A DNA stretch of 10,753 nt from Ktedonobacterales bacterium (GTDB lineage Bacteria > Chloroflexota > Ktedonobacteria > Ktedonobacterales > JADMIN01): contig JAICVT010000122.1 of NCBI GenBank assembly GCA_025935235.1, forward strand, positions 1-10,753, read 5' to 3'. Under the pieces are notes generated by a model. It did not search any database, was not told the DNA's origin, and saw only the letters and a program-made list of their open reading frames with translations. Numbering within the stretch: the first letter of the stretch is position 1; the number at the start of each line of letters is the position of its first letter. Positions 6,039-10,753 of the stretch are shown here, in pieces. Both the position numbers and the translations under genes were made by a program.

Positions 6039-7652
6039 GTGTCGTTGCTCGATTCCAGCCGGGCCAGCCAGGATGCGCCACATTCAGCGCGCCTCGCGTG
6101 GCCGGCCTCCTGGCGCGGTTCGCTGGAGCGCTGGCTGCCCACGCTGATCGCGCTGGTCGCGGCGGCGCTCTATCTGCCGCCGATCAGCCAGTACTCGGCC
6201 AACTACGATGAGGGCGTCTACTGGCAGTCGCTGCGCGCCATGCAGGCCGGACATCCACTCTTCAGCTCGGTCTTTTCCTCGCAGCCGCCCTATTTCCTCG
6301 CCAGCATCTACCCCTTCTATCTGCTGTTTGGGCAGAGCATCGCGGCGGCGCGGGTCGGCGTGGTGGTCTTCGCGATCATCGGCGTGGTCGCCATCTTCTG
6401 GCTTGGCTCCCAGCTCGGAGGCTTCTGGGTGGGCGTCATCGCGTCGGCGCTGCTGGTCTTCGAGCCAAACTATCTGGCGCAGGCCCGCACGCTCGAATCC
6501 GACGGCCCGGCGGTGGCTGTCAGCATTGTGGCGGTGGCGCTGGCGGTCGCGGCGACACGTCGCACGGATGTCTGGCGGCGGCGGTTCACGGCGCTCAGCG
6601 GCGCCATCATCGCCTATGGCATCCTCATCAAGCTGTTCGATGTCGTGGCGCTTCTCCCGATGGCGCTGTACCTCGCCGCGCCGATCTTCAGCGCCTTCGA
6701 TGCGGGCGACGGCCGCCTGCGCCGCCCGGATGCGGCTACACTGCGCGCCGCCATCTCCGCCGCGCTGCCCGATCTGCTGGCCTGGGCGGTGGGTGGCGTG
6801 GTAGCGGGCTTCGCGCTGCTGCTGCCCTTCCTGGGATCATTTGACGCGCTGTGGAGTCAGGTCGTCAGCTTTCATACCGCCCAGCAGCAGGGGCTGGGGC
6901 CACAACTGGAGGGCAAGCTGGTCGTCAGCCTGATGAGCTTCCTTACGCTGGGCGTGCTGGCGCTGATCGTCGTGGCGCTGGCGGTCTGGCAGCGGGCCTG
7001 GCGTGTCGCGCCGCTGCTGGTGTGGACGCTGGCCGCGATCTTCACGCTCACCCGGCTGACGACCTACTTTGGTCACTACGCGGTGTTGGTCTCACCCAGC
7101 CTGGCGCTGCTGGTCGCGCTGGCGGCCACGCTGGTCGCGCCGCTGGCCGTGTCACTGGCGGCCAGAGCATCCGCGGCGCGCTGGCTCAACCTGGCGGTGA
7201 CGGTGGCCGTGCTGATCGCGCTGGCGCAGAGCGCGTTCACGGACTTCACGCCAGTCAACGCGCGCAATGTCGGCAGCGCGCCTAATACGACCGTCGTGGC
7301 GGGCATCCCGCCGGGCGCGCAGACCCATCTGGCCGCCATCAACGCCTTTACGATGCCGGGCGAGGTGGTCGTGACCGATGATCAGTATGTGGCGGCGCAG
7401 GCGGGGCATAGCGTGCCGCCTGAGCTGGTGGATACCTCATTCGTGCGCGTCACGACCGGCTATCTCACCTCCGCGCGGATCGAGCGCGTCATTGAGCGCG
7501 ACCACATTCGCGTTGTGATCCTGGGTACGCAGCGCTTGAGCAAAGTTCCCGGATTCCTGCCGTGGCTTCAGTCGCGCTTCGTCCTCGTCGCGCATGCGGG
7601 CGCGAACTACGACATCTACGTGCGGGTGGCGTCTGGACCGCCCATCGCCTGA
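6039..7652 (+). CDS. GT39/PMT_2-like membrane glycosyltransferase
   Basis: The product (537 residues from GTG 6039) is a polytopic membrane protein with a first helix at about 33-48 and about ten to twelve further hydrophobic segments, ending in a soluble extracytoplasmic domain of about 110 residues. GT-C fold signs are YDEG (56-59, acidic catalytic site in the first outer loop), SQPPYF (81-86, the family's HPP-like element) and RTLESDGP (150-157, the R..E element). Such enzymes use polyprenyl-phosphate sugars and act on lipids, proteins or glycans outside the membrane; the substrates here are unknown. Start choice: GGAG (6027-6030) lies 8 nt before GTG 6039. A GTG at 5958 would give a 564-residue form but sits ahead of the predicted transcript start and has no ribosome site. 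Its TGA is one base from the stop of the convergent acyltransferase gene. Confidence 0.86.
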   Translation: MSLLDSSRASQDAPHSARLAWPASWRGSLERWLPTLIALVAAALYLPPISQYSANYDEGVYWQSLRAMQAGHPLFSSVFSSQPPYFLASIYPFYLLFGQSIAAARVGVVVFAIIGVVAIFWLGSQLGGFWVGVIASALLVFEPNYLAQARTLESDGPAVAVSIVAVALAVAATRRTDVWRRRFTALSGAIIAYGILIKLFDVVALLPMALYLAAPIFSAFDAGDGRLRRPDAATLRAAISAALPDLLAWAVGGVVAGFALLLPFLGSFDALWSQVVSFHTAQQQGLGPQLEGKLVVSLMSFLTLGVLALIVVALAVWQRAWRVAPLLVWTLAAIFTLTRLTTYFGHYAVLVSPSLALLVALAATLVAPLAVSLAARASAARWLNLAVTVAVLIALAQSAFTDFTPVNARNVGSAPNTTVVAGIPPGAQTHLAAINAFTMPGEVVVTDDQYVAAQAGHSVPPELVDTSFVRVTTGYLTSARIERVIERDHIRVVILGTQRLSKVPGFLPWLQSRFVLVAHAGANYDIYVRVASGPPIA

Positions 7653-7653
7653 A

Positions 7654-8913
7654 TCAGCGCGCCTGATCGCCGCTGAGCGAGATGGCGCGGCGCGGGAGGG
7701 TTGGCGTCTCCAGCGGCCCCAGCGGGCGCGGCTGGCCCCACCGCTGGCGGATGGCGCGGCGCAGCGGGCGCTCGAGGAAGGTGAAGCTCAGCCCGGAGAC
7801 GAGGATCACCAGCGCGGCGAACGCCGCGAAGAAGACGAGGTTATCAGGGATGAGGCCGATCGTCGCCAGCGAGGCGCCATCCAGCGCCTGCCAGAGGGGC
7901 GCGCCCAGCAAGAACCAGATCGGCTTATGCAGGATGTAGATGGCATAGCTGATCTCGCCGAGCCATACCAGCAGCGGCAGCGAGAGGAACCGCGCCACCA
8001 GTCCCCGCTGAAAGGCCAGCAAGAAGATGATGGCCGTCAGCGCTGGCAGCGAGAGCGGCGCGAGCACATCCACCCCAGAGCCATAGACGCCGAGCTTGTT
8101 CGTCACCTCGAGTACCACGCCAAAGCCTAGCAGCGCAACCACGATCAGCCCATCGAAGTGCGGGGCGCTCAGGCGGCGCAGCAGCGGCAGCGCGTCGGCG
8201 CCATAGCGCACGAACAGCAGCCCCAGCGCCATGCCCGCGATGAACTCCGGGAAGCTGGCCAGCGGGCTATAGCGCTCGAAGCTGTTCCAGCCTGGCCCGC
8301 GGATCAGGCCAGTGAAGTCAATCAGAACCAGCGCCGCATCCGTCGCGACGAACCATATCCACCCGGCGAGCAGCAGCCGCCACAGCCCCTTCCGCCTCAG
8401 TCGGCCCGCCAGTGGCAGCACGAACGGAAAGAGCAGGTAGAAGAAGGCCTCGACCGAGAGGCTCCAGCTGGGCTGGTTCCAGTCGAGGGTGAAGGGCAGC
8501 CAGGCGTGCAGCATGGTCAGGTGCGCCACGCCTGAGATAGCGAAAATCGCGCGGTTGGGTTCGACTTTCAGATATTCCGGCAGCGCCATCGCGAGGCCCA
8601 GCAGATAGACCGGATAGATGCGTGCGATGCGCGCAACCCAGAATTCGCGGGCGCTGCCACGCAGCTTGCCGCCAGGGGTGGCGTAGGTGTAGGCGAGGAT
8701 GAAGCCGGAGAGCAGGAAGAAGAAGTCTACCGCCAGATGCCCCCGCAACAGCACCAACCCCAGCTTCGGCGGCGCCAGGACACCAGATGCGGGTTTGCCG
8801 GGCAGCGGCGCGCGCTGAAATTCGATGGTGAAATGGTAAGCGACTACCCAGAAGGCAGCGAAGAAGCGCGTTCCTGTCAGGGCATTCAGTGATGCGCGCG
8901 CCGCTTGCCGCAT
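7654..8913 (-). CDS. Acyltransferase 3 (OafA/YrhL-type) membrane O-acyltransferase
   Basis: This 419-residue protein has about ten membrane helices and the family's hallmarks: LTGTRFFAAFWVVAYH (12-27) with the conserved Arg16 and catalytic His27, VDFFFLLSGFILAY (62-75), the R-x-x-R-I-Y-P element (95-101), SWSLSVEAFFY (149-159) with Glu155, a LGEISYAIYILHKP block and a C-terminal FLERPLR. Members transfer acetyl or other acyl groups to hydroxyls of surface polysaccharides, lipid-linked sugars, peptidoglycan or small molecules at the membrane; the acceptor here is unknown. No fused SGNH domain is present. Start choice: ATG 8913 has AAGGAG seven bases upstream. The ATG at 8952, which would add 13 residues, has no ribosome site and abuts a promoter-like element. 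It is convergent with a GT39-like gene, one base between stops, and may modify a glycan built by such an enzyme, though this is only inferred from proximity. Confidence 0.94.
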   Translation of the reverse strand: MRQAARASLNALTGTRFFAAFWVVAYHFTIEFQRAPLPGKPASGVLAPPKLGLVLLRGHLAVDFFFLLSGFILAYTYATPGGKLRGSAREFWVARIARIYPVYLLGLAMALPEYLKVEPNRAIFAISGVAHLTMLHAWLPFTLDWNQPSWSLSVEAFFYLLFPFVLPLAGRLRRKGLWRLLLAGWIWFVATDAALVLIDFTGLIRGPGWNSFERYSPLASFPEFIAGMALGLLFVRYGADALPLLRRLSAPHFDGLIVVALLGFGVVLEVTNKLGVYGSGVDVLAPLSLPALTAIIFLLAFQRGLVARFLSLPLLVWLGEISYAIYILHKPIWFLLGAPLWQALDGASLATIGLIPDNLVFFAAFAALVILVSGLSFTFLERPLRRAIRQRWGQPRPLGPLETPTLPRRAISLSGDQAR

Positions 8914-8952
8914 GCTCTCGCTCCTTGCCGCTGGGGAACTGCTCGATGCCAT

Positions 8953-8992
8953 CTAGTACGCTCGCTAGTAACACCCAAACAGGCGTATCCAA
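8953..8992 (-). promoter_or_regulatory. Candidate acyltransferase promoter with repeated TACTAG
   Basis: On the minus strand TTGGAT (8992-8987) is followed after 16 nt by TGT-TACTAG (-10 at 8970-8965), which has the TG of an extended -10. A second TACTAG follows at 8958-8953, giving a direct repeat with a 12-bp period. Either copy could serve as the -10 box. A start near 8958 leaves a leader of about 45 nt before ATG 8913. The -10 match is modest (3 of 6). Confidence 0.35.
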
Positions 8993-9085
8993 GCGAGCTT
9001 GTGGGCTGTGCGCGTCCAGGCAGGCAGCCTTCGTTGACCAGATCCGTCGGGCCATGAAGGAGTTTGGCGCCGCCGGCAGGGGCGT

Positions 9086-9118
9086 GGGGCCAGCAAAGCG
9101 ATCGGGCGGTGTGGCCCC
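9086..9118. repeat. 7-bp inverted repeat just upstream of the tRNA promoter
   Basis: GGGGCCA (9086-9092) and TGGCCCC (9112-9118) are perfect inverted copies around 19 bases. The right arm ends two bases before the tRNA -35 box, and TCTT follows it. It could be a weak plus-strand terminator insulating the tRNA gene, a binding site, or chance in GC-rich DNA. Confidence 0.3.
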
Positions 9119-9120
9119 TC

Positions 9121-9150
9121 TTGCGCAGGCTCATGCTCGCGTGCTATACT
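9121..9150 (+). promoter_or_regulatory. tRNA-Ala promoter
   Basis: TTGCGC (9121-9126) and TATACT (9145-9150) are spaced by 18 nt, with TGC just before the -10 box. Transcription should start near 9157, five bases before the mature tRNA 5' end, so the 5' leader removed by RNase P would be very short. Confidence 0.65.
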
Positions 9151-9161
9151 GATCTGCGCCT

Positions 9162-9234
9162 GGGGATGTAGCTCAGTTGGAAGAGCGCGACGTTCGCAAT
9201 GTCGAGGCCAGGGGTTCGAGCCCCCTCATCTCCA
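9162..9234 (+). tRNA. tRNA-Ala (anticodon CGC)
   Basis: A complete cloverleaf can be folded by eye. Acceptor GGGGATG (9162-9168) pairs with CATCTCC (9227-9233). The D stem is GCTC/GAGC (9171-9174, 9183-9186). The anticodon stem CGACG/TGTCG holds loop TTCGCAA (9193-9199), anticodon CGC at 9195-9197, which reads GCG. The T stem AGGGG/CCCCT encloses TTCGAGC (9215-9221). The third acceptor pair is G9164 with T9231, the G3:U70 wobble that identifies alanine tRNAs, and the discriminator base is A9234. The following bases are CCC, so the 3' CCA is not encoded and must be added by nucleotidyltransferase. The variable loop is 5 nt. It has its own promoter and terminator and forms a single-gene unit. 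Confidence 0.97.
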
Positions 9235-9253
9235 CCCTCGTATAAAGACAGAA

Positions 9254-9295
9254 CGAGCGTGACCACCGGCAACGCCGGAGGCTCACGCTCGCTTT
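9254..9295 (+). terminator. Two-part hairpin terminator of the tRNA gene
   Basis: CGAGCGTGA (9254-9262) pairs perfectly with TCACGCTCG (9283-9291). Inside, CCGGC (9266-9270) pairs with GCCGG (9274-9278), giving a long stem interrupted by an internal loop. A short CTTT follows at 9292-9295. The stem is strong but the T-tract is minimal. It lies 20 nt beyond the tRNA and 72 nt before the amidase start. Confidence 0.65.
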
Positions 9296-9367
9296 GCATC
9301 ATCTACCGTGGCCCCCTTTGCCATGTGACCCGATCCCGCCGGACCATGAGATGAAATGAGGCGACCT

Positions 9368-10753
9368 ATGCCCGCCACCCCAGAGCCGAGCGAGTCGTTT
9401 GATCCACAGCGCTTCAGCGCGCCGCATCAGGAGATCGAGGAGCTGACCATCGCCCGCGCGCAGCAGCGGATGGCGGCGGGCGAGCTGACGGCGCGTCGGC
9501 TGACCGAGCTGTATATGGAGCGCATCGCGGCGATGAACGAGGCCGGGCCTGCCCTGCACGCCGTGATCGAGACGAATCCGCAGGCGCTGGAGATCGCCGA
9601 CGCGCTGGACCGCGAGCGGGCCGCGTCGGGGCCGCGCGGCCCGCTGCATGGCATCCCCGTCCTGCTGAAGGACAACATAGACACGGCGGACCAGATGCGG
9701 ACGACGGCTGGCTCACTGGCGCTAGCCGACAGCCTCCCTGCCGCTGATGCCTTCGTGGCGGCGCGGCTGCGCGCGGCGGGCGCGGTGTTGCTGGGCAAGG
9801 CCAACATGAGCGAGTGGGCCAACTTTCGCTCCAGCCAGTCGTCCAGCGGGTGGAGCGCGCGTGGCAGCCAGGCGCGCAATCCCTATGCGCTGGAGCGCTC
9901 GCCCTCTGGCTCCAGCTCTGGCTCGGCCACGGCGGTCGCGGCCAATCTGGCGCTGGTGGCGCTGGGCACCGAGACCAATGGCTCGATCATCAGCCCAGCC
10001 AGCATCAACGGCGTGGTGGGCATCAAGCCGACCGTCGGGCTGACCAGTCGCGCCGGGGTCATCCCCATCGCCCACTCGCAAGACAGCGTCGGCCCATTTG
10101 GCCGCACTGTGGCTGACGCCGCCGCCACGCTAGGCGCGCTGACGGGGCTGGACCCGCGCGACCCGGCCACCCAGGCCAGCGCGGGCCAGAGCGCGACCGA
10201 CTACACCCGCTTTCTGGACGCCAACGCCCTGCGCGGGGCGCGCATCGGCGTGGCGCGCGAGACATTCTTTGGCTACAGCGAGAAGGCTGATCCGCTGGCC
10301 GAGGCCGCCATCGCGATCCTGAAGTCCGCTGGCGCCGAGGTGATTGATCCAGCCGATATCCCCAATGCTGCCGCGCTGCGCGACACGCCCGCCGAGCTGG
10401 AGGTATTGCTCTATGAGTGCCACCACGACCTCGACGCTTATCTGGCCACGCGCGACGGCGCCGTGCGCTCCCTGGAGCAGTTGATCGCGTTCAACGACGC
10501 GCACGCCGCGACAGAGTTGGTCCACTTTGGCCAGGATCTGCTGATCGCGTCGGCGGCGAAAGGGCCGCTGACCGAGGAGGCCTATCAGCGCGCGCTGGCC
10601 GAGATCCACCGATTGTCGCGTGGCGAGGGGATTGACGCGGTGATGGAGGCGCAACGCCTGGACGCGCTCTTCATGCTGACCAATGGCCCCACCTGGAAGA
10701 TTGATCTGCTCAACGGCGACCGCTCCGGCGGAGGCGGCAGCTCTGGTCCGGCG
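9368..10753 (+). CDS. Amidase-signature family hydrolase, peptide-amidase type (runs off right edge)
   Basis: From ATG 9368 the frame stays open for 462 codons to the window end, so the C-terminus is missing. The amidase-signature Ser-cisSer-Lys triad is visible: Lys101 in GIPVLLKDN (95-103), cis-Ser182 in SGSSSGS (180-186) and nucleophile Ser206 in GTETNGSI (200-207). The 24-residue gap between the two serines equals that in well-studied members. The wording around the nucleophile, with the downstream NGVVGIKPTVGLTS, resembles peptide amidases and related enzymes rather than GatA, so it probably hydrolyses C-terminal or small-molecule amides. No signal peptide is evident, and residues 1-25 are polar. 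GAGG at 9358-9361 lies 6 nt before the ATG. No separate promoter was recognised after the tRNA terminator. GatA is an alternative, considered less likely. Confidence 0.93.
   Translation, partial: MPATPEPSESFDPQRFSAPHQEIEELTIARAQQRMAAGELTARRLTELYMERIAAMNEAGPALHAVIETNPQALEIADALDRERAASGPRGPLHGIPVLLKDNIDTADQMRTTAGSLALADSLPAADAFVAARLRAAGAVLLGKANMSEWANFRSSQSSSGWSARGSQARNPYALERSPSGSSSGSATAVAANLALVALGTETNGSIISPASINGVVGIKPTVGLTSRAGVIPIAHSQDSVGPFGRTVADAAATLGALTGLDPRDPATQASAGQSATDYTRFLDANALRGARIGVARETFFGYSEKADPLAEAAIAILKSAGAEVIDPADIPNAAALRDTPAELEVLLYECHHDLDAYLATRDGAVRSLEQLIAFNDAHAATELVHFGQDLLIASAAKGPLTEEAYQRALAEIHRLSRGEGIDAVMEAQRLDALFMLTNGPTWKIDLLNGDRSGGGGSSGPA

Noticed and set aside
8318..9055. 245-codon minus-strand frame overlapping the acyltransferase
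   Set aside because: It is an out-of-frame reading of the acyltransferase gene; the acyltransferase frame carries all conserved motifs.
1..10753. CRISPR array, prophage, toxin-antitoxin or defence island
   Set aside because: No regularly spaced repeats, integrase, phage structural gene or paired small toxin/antitoxin frames were seen.

Overview
The window is high-GC bacterial chromosomal DNA with strong third-position G+C bias, recognisable -35/-10 promoters and a housekeeping replication gene (holA). No single marker fixes the phylum. The gene style (FAD oxidoreductase and GT39-like membrane proteins scattered singly among housekeeping genes, a large peptide-amidase-type amidase, an apparently leaderless transcript) would fit a GC-rich Chloroflexota or similar environmental bacterium, but that placement is a low-confidence inference.

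Layout. (1) 1-428, minus: N-terminal part of an SbcD/Mre11-type metallophosphoesterase running off the left edge, with its own promoter at 514-543. (2) 675-932, plus: decayed 5' remnant of an IS5-family transposase with an in-frame amber codon. (3) 1025-2485, minus: a GT39-like multi-membrane glycosyltransferase. (4) 2486-2977: a 492-bp regulatory interval between divergent genes. It holds a promoter bracketed by a perfect 11-bp inverted repeat, a bulged hairpin, and a second orphan TATAAT promoter. (5) 2978-4513, plus: an FAD-dependent oxidoreductase of the UDP-galactopyranose-mutase/protoporphyrinogen-oxidase-like family. (6) 4514-4859: no intact gene, but a possible frameshifted small gene on minus. 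(7) 4860-5921, plus: holA (DNA polymerase III delta), apparently leaderless. (8) 6039-7652, plus: a second GT39-like glycosyltransferase, convergent with (9) 7654-8913, minus: an acyltransferase-3 membrane O-acyltransferase; their stop codons are one base apart. (10) 9162-9234: tRNA-Ala(CGC) with promoter and terminator. (11) 9368 to the right edge, plus: an amidase-signature enzyme.

Four proteins plausibly act on surface or lipid-linked glycans: two polyprenyl-phosphate-sugar-type glycosyltransferases, a sugar-nucleotide-mutase-like flavoprotein and an O-acyltransferase. They are not in one operon, and each appears to have its own start signals, so a shared pathway is only a suggestion. The rest is housekeeping: DNA repair nuclease, clamp loader subunit, tRNA, amidase.

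For four genes the longest reading frame is probably not the true one. Shine-Dalgarno or promoter positions favour internal starts at 2485 (minus), 4860, 6039 and 8913 (minus). I found no CRISPR array, phage module, toxin-antitoxin pair or defence system. The most interesting non-coding signal is the inverted repeat bracketing the promoter at 2717-2776.
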